This document shows, piece by piece, positions 53,674-62,202 of a stretch of 64,000 bases of DNA. Within the stretch, counting starts at the first letter, position 1. Each line of letters begins with the position of its first letter. Origin of the DNA: Bacteroidales bacterium (lineage in GTDB: Bacteria > Bacteroidota > Bacteroidia > Bacteroidales > Tenuifilaceae); NCBI GenBank assembly GCA_003818205.1, contig RPRQ01000005.1:1-64000 (forward strand), written 5' to 3'. The notes beneath the pieces are model-generated. The model saw only the letters and a list, made by a program, of their open reading frames with translations, ran no database searches and had not been told where the DNA came from. Made by a program: the position numbers and the translations under genes.

Positions 53674-55452
53674 CTAAGAAACTGTAATTGCTTCGAACTT
53701 GCAGCGTGAGTAGCAATCGCCGCAACGGATACACTGTTCCTGATGGATGAAGTGAGCCTTTTTCTTCTCTCCCTCAATTGCCTTAACAGGACACTTGATA
53801 CCGCAAACCATACAGCCTGTGCACTTATCGGGTTTTATTTCATAGGTTAGCAAAGTTTTACAACTTAAAGCGGGACATTTTTTATCCCGAATATGGGCTT
53901 CATACTCGTGTCTGAAATACTTGATTGTTGTGAGTACAGGATTTGGTGCAGTTTGGCCTAAACCGCAGAGGGTGCTGTCCTTAATCTGAACTGCAAGTTC
54001 TTCTAAAGTTGCGATATCGCTTTCTACACCTTTCCCTTCAGTGATTCTAGTGAGAATTTCAAGCATCCGCTTGGTTCCAATTCGACAGAATGTGCATTTA
54101 CCGCACGATTCTTTTTGGGTAAAGTCGAGGAAGAATCTTGCTATGTCAACCATACAGGTAGTTTCATCCATTACCACCATACCTCCTGAGCCCATAATGG
54201 CTCCGGTAGCATTTACTTGGTCGTAGTCAATCTGCAAATCAGCAAGATGTTTAGGAATACAACCACCCGATGGACCACCCATCTGAACAGCCTTGAATTC
54301 CTTATCGTTTTGAATACCACCACCTAGCTTATAAATAACATCTTTAAGTGTTATTCCCATAGGGACTTCAACCAATCCACCGTGTTTTATTTTGCCTGTA
54401 AGTGCAAAAACCTTAGTACCCTTACTTTTCTCAGTGCCGTACTTGTTGAATGAACCAGCACCATTGTAAACGATGTAGGGGATATTTGCAAATGTCTCAA
54501 CGTTGTTGATGTTCGATGGTTTTCTCCAAAGGCCTGATTCAGCAGGGAATGGAGGACGCTTAGTTGGCATACCGCGCTTACCCTCGATTGATTGCATTAG
54601 AGCAGTCTCCTCACCGCAAACAAATGCTCCAGCACCTTCCTTTACATAGATATCAAGATTAAACCCTTCGATTCCGCAAATATTGTTGCCTAAGTAACCT
54701 CTTTGTCTTGCTTGTTCCAGCGCAATGTTTAGGCGTTTAATGGCAAGAGGATACTCTGCTCGACAATATATAACTCCATGATTTGCTCCTATTGCATATC
54801 CTCCAATTATCATTCCTTCGAGCACTGCATGTGGATCGCCTTCGAGCAATGAGCGGTCCATGAAGGCTCCAGGGTCGCCTTCATCGGCATTGCAGATAAT
54901 ATATTTGTCGTCAGAATTATTGTTTCGGGCAAATCGCCACTTCATGCCGGTGGCAAAACCTCCACCTCCACGACCTCGTAAGCCCGAATCTAAAACAGTT
55001 TGGATTACTGCTTCGTAAGGAATTTTATCCGAGGCAATTCTCTTAATGGCTTTGTAACCATCGCGGGCTTCGTACTCCTCTATGCTTTCGGGGTCGATGT
55101 AGCCGCAATTGCGAAGGGCAATTTTAACCTGTCCTTCAAAGTAGCCTTTATCAGGAGTATCAAAAAGGTCTGTTTTGACCACGTACTCCTTGATTGGGTT
55201 GAGCCCGATGACATGCTGCTGAAGAATTTCAGTGGCTTTATCCTCGGTAACATCACCGTATATGAATGAACCAGTCTCATCAATAACCTCTACCAACGGT
55301 TCTCGGTAGCACATTCCGATGCAGCTAGTTTTTTTAAGTTCAAATTCAAGTTTATCAGCCTCTTTCAGGGCTTTGATTTTATTATAAACCTTATTGGCTC
55401 CAGCAGCGATTCCGCAGCTGCCTAAACCTACTATAACTTTTGTCTGTGCCAT
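53674..55452 (-). CDS. NuoF-like NADH:ferredoxin-type flavin subunit (HydB/StnB-like)
   Basis: This 592-residue protein has an N-terminal thioredoxin-like [2Fe-2S] segment (C13, C44, C48), then NuoF: GLRGRGGGGFATGMKW for FMN/NADH, NADEGDPGAFMDRSLL, and SCGKCTFCRIG for the [4Fe-4S]. A C-terminal pair of ferredoxin clusters (CTGCMVCGIKC, CIRCGDCYSRC) completes it. This is the HydB-type arrangement of bifurcating hydrogenases and of related transhydrogenase complexes. It should accept electrons from NADH. It lies 30 bp upstream of the fusion subunit. Confidence 0.92.
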   Translation of the reverse strand: MAQTKVIVGLGSCGIAAGANKVYNKIKALKEADKLEFELKKTSCIGMCYREPLVEVIDETGSFIYGDVTEDKATEILQQHVIGLNPIKEYVVKTDLFDTPDKGYFEGQVKIALRNCGYIDPESIEEYEARDGYKAIKRIASDKIPYEAVIQTVLDSGLRGRGGGGFATGMKWRFARNNNSDDKYIICNADEGDPGAFMDRSLLEGDPHAVLEGMIIGGYAIGANHGVIYCRAEYPLAIKRLNIALEQARQRGYLGNNICGIEGFNLDIYVKEGAGAFVCGEETALMQSIEGKRGMPTKRPPFPAESGLWRKPSNINNVETFANIPYIVYNGAGSFNKYGTEKSKGTKVFALTGKIKHGGLVEVPMGITLKDVIYKLGGGIQNDKEFKAVQMGGPSGGCIPKHLADLQIDYDQVNATGAIMGSGGMVVMDETTCMVDIARFFLDFTQKESCGKCTFCRIGTKRMLEILTRITEGKGVESDIATLEELAVQIKDSTLCGLGQTAPNPVLTTIKYFRHEYEAHIRDKKCPALSCKTLLTYEIKPDKCTGCMVCGIKCPVKAIEGEKKKAHFIHQEQCIRCGDCYSRCKFEAITVS

Positions 55453-55466
55453 TAATGTTTTTTTTA

Positions 55467-55494
55467 GAAGTCAGAAGTCAGAAGTCAGAAGTCA
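55467..55494. repeat. Four-unit 7-bp tandem repeat (gaagtca) between nuoF- and nuoE-like genes
   Basis: Four exact copies of gaagtca in a row, followed by gaatga. They lie in the 97-bp gap between the NuoE- and NuoF-like genes. Such runs are common, mutable repeats in Bacteroidota, and length variation may affect expression. Confidence 0.8.
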
Positions 55495-55549
55495 GAATGA
55501 AGGCTGACTCCTTAAATATTATTAATCCTTTCTACTTGATTCTGATTTC

Positions 55550-56077
55550 TTAATTCTTATTTCCATCCTTTATCTTAATATCTTTTATGATTTTAACTGA
55601 AGATGCGCCAGTTAGTTTGCCGTAGGCCTCATCGCCAATCATCATAACCGGTGCAAGCGAACAGCATCCTAGGCAAGCAACCGATTCGAGGGTAAAAAGT
55701 CTATCCTCTGTTGTTTCTCCATCCTTAACATTAAGGGCCTCCTTGATTGCATCAGAGATTGCATCGGCATTTTGAACGTGACAGGCAGTTCCATGGCATA
55801 CTTTTATAATATGTTTGCCAACAGGATTAAGCCTGAACTGCGAGTAAAATGTTGCTACGCCATACATATCGCTCAGCTGTATTCCTGAAACCTTTGATAT
55901 CTTTTCGAATGCTTCGCGGGGGATATACCCAAATATTTCTTGAGCACCTTGAAGAAGAGGAATTAAGCTTCCTTTTTTCCCTTGATACTTAGCAAGTAAA
56001 GGTTCCAATAGAATGACATCTATGACATCTCCTTTAGTTTTTACTTGAGGTTCGGATTGGAGTCGTTGTATTCGCAT
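55550..56077 (-). CDS. NuoE-like [2Fe-2S] subunit (HydC/StnA-like)
   Basis: This 175-residue thioredoxin-like ferredoxin has the conserved ligands in CHGTACHVQNA and ESVACLGCCSLAPVMMI, and an upstream LLQGAQEIFGYIPREAFEKIS region. NuoE-type subunits shuttle electrons beside NuoF. It is the first of the three-gene operon, with the tandem repeat in the gap after it. Confidence 0.92.
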   Translation of the reverse strand: MRIQRLQSEPQVKTKGDVIDVILLEPLLAKYQGKKGSLIPLLQGAQEIFGYIPREAFEKISKVSGIQLSDMYGVATFYSQFRLNPVGKHIIKVCHGTACHVQNADAISDAIKEALNVKDGETTEDRLFTLESVACLGCCSLAPVMMIGDEAYGKLTGASSVKIIKDIKIKDGNKN

Positions 56078-56232
56078 TGATTTAAAATTAGTTGCATGTT
56101 AAGTAATAAAAAACGATATGTAAAAATATACATATCGTCTTAAACCTTTGATATTCCTTGTAAAAATATTTTTTAATCTTGATATACTCGCTATATGCAT
56201 GGTTAAAAAATAAAAAAATTATTGAGAAAAAT

Positions 56233-56267
56233 AATCTGTCAGGCTGTGGTGAGCAGCCCGACAGATT
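56233..56267 (-). terminator. Rho-independent terminator of gdhA
   Basis: Stem AATCTGTC/GACAGATT with inner GGCTG/CAGCC pairing, 21 bp past the gdhA stop on the minus strand, followed by a T-rich run. Confidence 0.8.
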
Positions 56268-56287
56268 CTACTAAAACTTATATATAA

Positions 56288-57643
56288 CTAAACAGCTCCT
56301 TGGTCAATCATTGAGTTTGCTACTTTAACGAAACCACCGATGTTTGCTCCATCAACGTAGTTGATATAACCATCCTCTTTTGTACCATATTTCTTACAGG
56401 TTTCATGAATGTCTTTCATGATCTGATGTAAACGAGCATCAACCTCTTCTCGTGTCCATGATAAGCGAAGTGAGTTCTGTGACATTTCAAGACCTGATGT
56501 TGCAACGCCACCAGCATTAGCAGCCTTCCCTGGGCCGAATAAAATCTTATTCTTAATGTAAACCTCAACAGCATCAGGAGTAGATGGCATGTTCGCTCCT
56601 TCAGAAACGCAGTAGCAACCATTCTTAACAAGAATCTTAGCCTCTTCACCGTTGATTTCGTTTTGTGTTGCGCTTGGTAAAGCAACATCGCACTTAATAC
56701 CCCATGGACGCTCATTTGGGAAATAATCGCAACCAAATTTATCGGCATACTCTTTAATACGTCCGCGCTTTTCGTTCTTTAGATACATAACGAATTTTAG
56801 TTTCTCAGCATCGATACCTTTTGGGTCATATATAAATCCTTCAGAATCGGAAAGGGTTACGCATTTTCCACCAAACTCATTTACTTTTTCAACGGTGTAC
56901 TGAGCAACGTTTCCTGAACCAGAAACAGTAACTATTTTACCTTTGAAACTCTCGCCGCGAGTTTTAAGCATCTCCTGTGCGAAATATACGTTGCCATAAC
57001 CAGTTGCCTCAGGACGAATTAATGAACCACCCCAAAGTCTGCCTTTACCAGTTAAAACGCCAGTGAACTCGTTACGGATACGTTTGTATTGACCAAACAT
57101 ATAACCAATCTCACGACCACCAACTCCTATATCACCAGCAGGAACGTCGGTATCAGGACCGATGTGGCGTTGAAGTTCTGTCATAAAACTTTGGCAGAAA
57201 CGCATTACCTCTTTATCTGATTTTCCTTTTGGGTCAAAGTCTGAACCACCTTTACCACCGCCCATAGGAAGAGTTGTCAAACTGTTTTTGAAAACTTGCT
57301 CGAAAGCTAAGAATTTCAAAATTCCAAGGTTAACGGTTGGGTGGAAACGTAGACCACCTTTATATGGACCAATGGCACTGTTCATTTCAATACGATAACC
57401 ACGGTTAATCTGGATTTCTCCTTTATCATCAATCCAAGGCACCCTAAATATTATTGTTCTTTCGGGTTCTGTAATTCTTTCAAGAATTTTTTCATTATAG
57501 TATATAGGGTGCTCTTCCATGTAAGGCATTATACTTTCGATAACTTCCCTTACAGCCTGATGAAACTCAAGTTCAGAAGGATTTTTAGCCACTACTTGGG
57601 CCATGAACTTGTTAACTTTTTGCTCAATAGCTTCATTTTTCAT
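56288..57643 (-). CDS. gdhA: NADP-type glutamate dehydrogenase
   Basis: This 451-residue GDH has the glutamate-binding PMGGGKGGSDFDPKG with the catalytic Lys, PAGDIGVGGREIGYM, TGKGRLWGGSLIRPEATGYG, and the C-terminal GPGKAANAGGVATSGLEMSQNS. The 450-residue hexameric class (S_50II) usually uses NADPH for ammonium assimilation. It lies next to the possible transhydrogenase complex, but a promoter gap of about 210 bp keeps them separate. Confidence 0.93.
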   Translation of the reverse strand: MKNEAIEQKVNKFMAQVVAKNPSELEFHQAVREVIESIMPYMEEHPIYYNEKILERITEPERTIIFRVPWIDDKGEIQINRGYRIEMNSAIGPYKGGLRFHPTVNLGILKFLAFEQVFKNSLTTLPMGGGKGGSDFDPKGKSDKEVMRFCQSFMTELQRHIGPDTDVPAGDIGVGGREIGYMFGQYKRIRNEFTGVLTGKGRLWGGSLIRPEATGYGNVYFAQEMLKTRGESFKGKIVTVSGSGNVAQYTVEKVNEFGGKCVTLSDSEGFIYDPKGIDAEKLKFVMYLKNEKRGRIKEYADKFGCDYFPNERPWGIKCDVALPSATQNEINGEEAKILVKNGCYCVSEGANMPSTPDAVEVYIKNKILFGPGKAANAGGVATSGLEMSQNSLRLSWTREEVDARLHQIMKDIHETCKKYGTKEDGYINYVDGANIGGFVKVANSMIDQGAV

Positions 57644-58045
57644 GATGAAATGTTTTAGTTAAAAGTTGTATTGTTAAAGTGAATGTTGTTTTGAAATTTC
57701 AGTTGAAAGTTATTGTAAAAAATAAACGAGACAATGAAAGTCATTAAAATACAGTTATGTACCGATGTCGATGTTAGGCGATATACGTAAATAGTCTCCG
57801 AGTTTTACTTAAAGTCATTTTTTAGGTTGATGATGATAAAAAATGGAATTAACTTGAAACGTTTTGAAAGGTGTTGGATAGAATATTGGATTGGGCAGGT
57901 AGGATTGATGGAATAATGGAATGATGGAATAATGCTTGCTGCTTATTAGCTTATTTAGGTTAAGCCCCAACATTTCAATATTCCAACATTCCAGCAAGAA
58001 TTAAGATAGTTCAAGTTGTAGTGATAATAATTTATATCTACCGCC
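57644..58045. repeat. Intergenic region with GGAATNATGG/CATTCC repeats
   Basis: The 402-bp divergent gap contains ggaataatggaatgatgg (about 57910-57928) and, on the far side of an AT stretch, the opposite orientation ttccaacattcc (57981-57992), a dispersed repeat family also present at 13840. No gene is seen; the frame at 57815-57997 is repeat-derived. Confidence 0.5.
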
Positions 58046-61000
58046 ATGACTCAGAAACCTGTTGCGAATCCCGAAGATTTTTACAAGTTGCTAGCTCAAA
58101 GCAAGGAGAGGCTAAAGGAGTTGGCTGCAATCAATCAGGCAATTGCCATTACCAAAGAAGGTAAATCGATACAGGACACATTACATCAGCTATGTCTTAT
58201 CCTTCCCGATGCATGGCAATACCCTGAGCATACCATTGTTCATATCAAGTACGGTCAGTATGAATTTCAGACATCGGGGTTTAGAGTAACTCCATGGTGT
58301 CAAAAGCAGGAATTCGAAACCATTGACGGTGATTTTGGGTTCATAGAGGTTTATTATACCCGTGAGTTCCCTATTGAACACGAAGGTCCTTTTTTAAAGG
58401 AGGAGCGAGACTTAATTGTAAATATCACAAATATTCTAAGTGGGTATCTGAATAGTATCAAAGGTAAGGATATTATTAAAGAGGTTAGGATTAGTCCAAG
58501 ACGTAAACCTGATGGTGAGGCTCCTGCGAGCAAACAGCTCCTCCAACGATTTATTAATCAACATAATCTAGATAGGGATATTTACCACGATCTGATGCCG
58601 TTTAAGGTCAAGGAAATTTTGCTTATTTCAACCCTTTACGATGCATATAGCATTGAGAAGGAGGATCGTCTAACCGATAATATTTTGGGAGAGTATTCAA
58701 AGTTGAGCCTTTCGAGTGTACCTAGGATCACGGGGGTGTCAAATCTCGATGAAGCGCTTGAGAAACTCGATGAAAAGTATTTCAACATGATCATCATCAT
58801 GATGGGGGCTGATACGCATACCCCGCTCGAGATGAGCAAGCGTATTAAAAGTGAATATAACTACATCCCCTTATACCTATTGGTGAACAATAGCATCATC
58901 GTAAACGAGATGGAGAAAAACCCCGTTGCCATTGCTAGTGTCGATAAGGTTTTTGTTTGGAATGGCGACCCAAAGGTATTCTTCACCATGATTAAGCTGT
59001 TAGAGGATAGGGTAAATGTTGAAAACGATACACGCATTGCGCTAACTAGGGTTATTCTGCTCGTTGAGGATTCCCCAAAATACTATTCCCGTTACCTGCC
59101 GTTACTTTACAGCAGTGTACTTGAGCAGACCAAGCGAATTATAGAAGATGTTAGTACTGATGATCTTTACAAGGTATTAAGGATTAGGATCAGGCCAAAA
59201 ATCATTCTTGCAGGGACCTATGAAGAGGCTATCGATATTTTTACTCGGTACAAAAACTACATGCTGTGCCTTATATCCGATGTTAAGTTTTATAAAAACA
59301 ATATACTTGATGAGAATGCAGGGGGTCAATTAGTTTCACATGTCCGAAAAGAACTTCCAAATCTACCCATTATTATTCAATCGTACGAGCAGGGAAAGGA
59401 GGAGATGGCCAATAACCTATCTGCGGCTTTTCTTAACAAGAATTCGGAGATTCTGATGCAGGAGATAAAGAGTTTTTTGAGTAATTTTCTAGGGTTTGGC
59501 GATTTTGTTTTTAGGGACTCCTTGGGAAATCCTCTGAGTATTGCTTCATCAATGGAGGAGTTTGAGCGAGCGCTAAGGGTAATCCCCGACGATAGCCTTT
59601 TATACCATTCTCAGAAAAACCACTTTTCTATGTGGCTAGCAGCCCGAGGCGAAATTCAAGTGGCAAGGATAATTCACCCCTCAACCATCGACGATTTTTC
59701 GGGTCCAGATGAGATACGTGAATACCTTCTTATCACGTTAAAGAAATATCGACAGGAGAAACGAAGAGGTAAAATTGTTGGCTTTGATACAGAATGGGAG
59801 GTAGATGAAAGTAATATTGTAAGCCTTGCCGAAGGCTCATTTGGGGGTAAGGGGCGTGGGCTATCATTTATTAATACGTTGATTTATACTTTTGATGTAT
59901 CGCAGTACACACCTAATATCAACCTCCGAACACCTCGTACATCAATAATTGGTACAAATGAGTACGAATGCTTTATGATGCGAAATAGCTTGTACGAGAA
60001 GGTTTTTGCATCGACGAGTTACCTTCAGATTCAAAAACACTTTCTCGATGCAGATCTCTCTGAACAACTGAAGATAAGACTTGACAGGCTTTTGCAAATA
60101 TACCATAGACCATTGGCTGTGCGTTCATCGGGATTGCTTGAGGATTCAATTATGCAACCCTTTGCAGGAATTTTCGAAACCTATATAATACCGAATAACC
60201 ACCCCGACAAGCATGTGCGATTGAAGCAGGCTATGGATGCCATTAAACTTGTTTACGCCTCGGTTTTCTCTGATACCGCTAGGGGGTATATAAAAGCTAT
60301 CAACTATAAAATTGAGGATGAGCGTATGGCGGTTATTGTGCAGGAGGTGGTTGGGAATACCTTTGGAAACTATTACTATCCGCATATCAGCGGTGTGGCT
60401 CAATCGTATAATTACTACCCATTCGGTCATATCCAACCCGATGATGGCTTTGCCAATATAGCGGTAGGGCTAGGGAAATACGTTGTTGAAGGTGAGCGAG
60501 CATATCGGTTTTGCCCCAAATATCCAACCCTAATAAACTACTCAAACACCGATTTAATCAAGAATTCACAGGTTGACTTTTTTGCGGTTGACCTGACAAA
60601 GCATAATATCAATCTCCTCGAAGGCGATGAGGCAGGGCTTGCGAGGCTTAATATGTATGAGTCGGAGCAGCATGGAACTTTAAAACACTGCGTTTCGGTT
60701 TTTAACCCTGAGAATAACTCATTAACCCCAGGGTTAAGCCAATCGGGGCCAAGGGTGGTTAACTTTGCGAATATTCTAAAGTATAATTACATACCGTTGG
60801 CTCAATCAATTCAGGTGGTGCTCGATGTTGTAAAAGAAGCATTAGGGGTTGCCTGTGAAATTGAGTTTGCAGTTGATTTGAATCGGGATACGAACTATAA
60901 ATCTTCCTTCTTCCTTTTACAGATAAAGCCAATGCTCGGGAATACCCAGGATTACAAGGTTGACCTTGATGCGATTGATATGAGCAAAGTGATACTACTA

Positions 61001-61492
61001 TCCAAGAATGGCATGGGGAATGGCTATTTGAATAGTGTATCTGATATAGTTTTTATTAAGCGTGAGGCGTTTGATAAAACGATGACCTGCGAGATGGCTC
61101 TGGAATTGGATTCCATTAATAGTAAATTAATTGCATTAAATCGACAATGCATACTCATTGGACCAGGACGATGGGGAAGCCGCGATAGGTGGATTGGCAT
61201 TCCGGTTACTTGGCCTCAGATTTCGCAAGCGAAGATTATTGTGGAGACTAGTTTCGATGACTTTCCATTGGATGCCTCCTATGGCTCGCACTTCTTTCAT
61301 AATGTTATTTCGATGAACGTTGGCTACTGCTCAGTTCAGGATGGCGATTTGAAGGCCAAAATTGATTGGGATGTTTTAAATAGTTATCCTGTTGAAACCG
61401 AAACCAAATTCTTTAAGCATATTCATCTTCCGAAACCTTTGGTCGTAAGAATGGATGGGAGGCAGAGGTTGATAGTTGCGAGTATTGAGTAA
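58046..61492 (+). CDS. Multidomain signalling protein: GAF-like, pseudo-receiver, receiver and PPDK-type nucleotide-binding domains
   Basis: Four regions are visible in this 1148-residue cytosolic protein. A GAF-like N terminus covers about 1-140. A receiver-like domain at about 185-325 has its phosphoacceptor Asp replaced (MIIIMMGADTHTPLE). A second receiver at about 340-480 keeps acidic VEDS and LISDVKF Asp. A PEP/pyruvate-binding (PPDK_N, ATP-grasp-like) domain starts near 597 with GSFGGKGRG and has VRSSGLLEDS near 692. The end has GPGRWGSRDRW near 1038. The PEP-utiliser swivel His domain is absent, so it is not PEP synthase. A paralogue follows at 62203. Confidence 0.85.
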   Translation: MTQKPVANPEDFYKLLAQSKERLKELAAINQAIAITKEGKSIQDTLHQLCLILPDAWQYPEHTIVHIKYGQYEFQTSGFRVTPWCQKQEFETIDGDFGFIEVYYTREFPIEHEGPFLKEERDLIVNITNILSGYLNSIKGKDIIKEVRISPRRKPDGEAPASKQLLQRFINQHNLDRDIYHDLMPFKVKEILLISTLYDAYSIEKEDRLTDNILGEYSKLSLSSVPRITGVSNLDEALEKLDEKYFNMIIIMMGADTHTPLEMSKRIKSEYNYIPLYLLVNNSIIVNEMEKNPVAIASVDKVFVWNGDPKVFFTMIKLLEDRVNVENDTRIALTRVILLVEDSPKYYSRYLPLLYSSVLEQTKRIIEDVSTDDLYKVLRIRIRPKIILAGTYEEAIDIFTRYKNYMLCLISDVKFYKNNILDENAGGQLVSHVRKELPNLPIIIQSYEQGKEEMANNLSAAFLNKNSEILMQEIKSFLSNFLGFGDFVFRDSLGNPLSIASSMEEFERALRVIPDDSLLYHSQKNHFSMWLAARGEIQVARIIHPSTIDDFSGPDEIREYLLITLKKYRQEKRRGKIVGFDTEWEVDESNIVSLAEGSFGGKGRGLSFINTLIYTFDVSQYTPNINLRTPRTSIIGTNEYECFMMRNSLYEKVFASTSYLQIQKHFLDADLSEQLKIRLDRLLQIYHRPLAVRSSGLLEDSIMQPFAGIFETYIIPNNHPDKHVRLKQAMDAIKLVYASVFSDTARGYIKAINYKIEDERMAVIVQEVVGNTFGNYYYPHISGVAQSYNYYPFGHIQPDDGFANIAVGLGKYVVEGERAYRFCPKYPTLINYSNTDLIKNSQVDFFAVDLTKHNINLLEGDEAGLARLNMYESEQHGTLKHCVSVFNPENNSLTPGLSQSGPRVVNFANILKYNYIPLAQSIQVVLDVVKEALGVACEIEFAVDLNRDTNYKSSFFLLQIKPMLGNTQDYKVDLDAIDMSKVILLSKNGMGNGYLNSVSDIVFIKREAFDKTMTCEMALELDSINSKLIALNRQCILIGPGRWGSRDRWIGIPVTWPQISQAKIIVETSFDDFPLDASYGSHFFHNVISMNVGYCSVQDGDLKAKIDWDVLNSYPVETETKFFKHIHLPKPLVVRMDGRQRLIVASIE

Positions 61493-61500
61493 ATAATATT

Positions 61501-62179
61501 CACCACATTAGACACATTAGAACACAATAGAAAAGAATGACAAGAAGTAAATTTAACTATTTAACTAATGTGACCTATGTGCCTATTGTGGTTTTTTGTA
61601 ACCATTAAACAATAAATATGACACAGAAATACATAAATGATTTAACGCACTCAATAATTGGCTCTGCTATTGAAGTTCATAAAGAATTAGGTCCAGGTCT
61701 TTTAGAAAGTGTTTATGAGAAATGCTTAGTGCATCTTTTGAAAGAAAAGGGATATTTGGTTGATGTTCAACAAAAGGTGCCGTTGATTTTTAGAGGATTG
61801 CATATTGATTGTGATTTAAGATTTGATATTTTGGTTGAGAGGTTGATTGTAGTTGAACTTAAAGCGGTTGAAGTGCTTTTACCTATTCATGAAGCACAGT
61901 TATTAACTTATTTAAAGTTGCTTGAAAAACCCAAAGGGATATTAATCAATTTTAATTGCACAAATATTTTCAAGGAAGGACAGAAAACATTAGTTGCAGA
62001 TATTTATGCTAATCTTCCAAAAGGATACTAATGTGACTTAAAATTTCACCACATTAGACACAATAGAACACAATAGAGAAGAATTGAGATACTGAAATAG
62101 TATAATAATATAACTAGTGTGCCCTATGTGCCTATTGTGGTTCAATATATTATGTGTCCTATTGTGCCTAATGTGGTTC
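61501..62179 (+). mobile_element. Repeat-flanked GxxExxY nuclease unit between two paralogues
   Basis: On each side of the nuclease gene are inverted copies of a caccacattagacac...caatag unit: 61501-61530 with an opposite copy at 61564-61592, and 62047-62076 with opposites at 62112-62142 and 62151-62179. The left block alone is an inverted pair. The gene 61618-62031 is in between. Confidence 0.7.
61618..62031 (+). CDS. GxxExxY protein (PD-(D/E)XK nuclease superfamily, PDDEXK_3)
   Basis: The 137-residue protein has the naming motif GLLESVY (GxxExxY) in GPGLLESVYEKCL and the nuclease core FDILVERLIVVELKAVE, that is D...ExK. A final strand-helix LTYLKLLEKPKGILINF completes the fold. Family PF13366 is widespread in Bacteroidota and of unknown function; a DNA-cutting activity is inferred from the fold. 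Repeats flank it on both sides. Confidence 0.88.
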   Translation: MTQKYINDLTHSIIGSAIEVHKELGPGLLESVYEKCLVHLLKEKGYLVDVQQKVPLIFRGLHIDCDLRFDILVERLIVVELKAVEVLLPIHEAQLLTYLKLLEKPKGILINFNCTNIFKEGQKTLVADIYANLPKGY

Positions 62180-62202
62180 AAATTAATAAAATCGAAATTG
62201 CC

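Noticed and set aside
55467-55494. CRISPR repeats
   Set aside because: Only four 7-bp direct units without spacers; not a CRISPR array.
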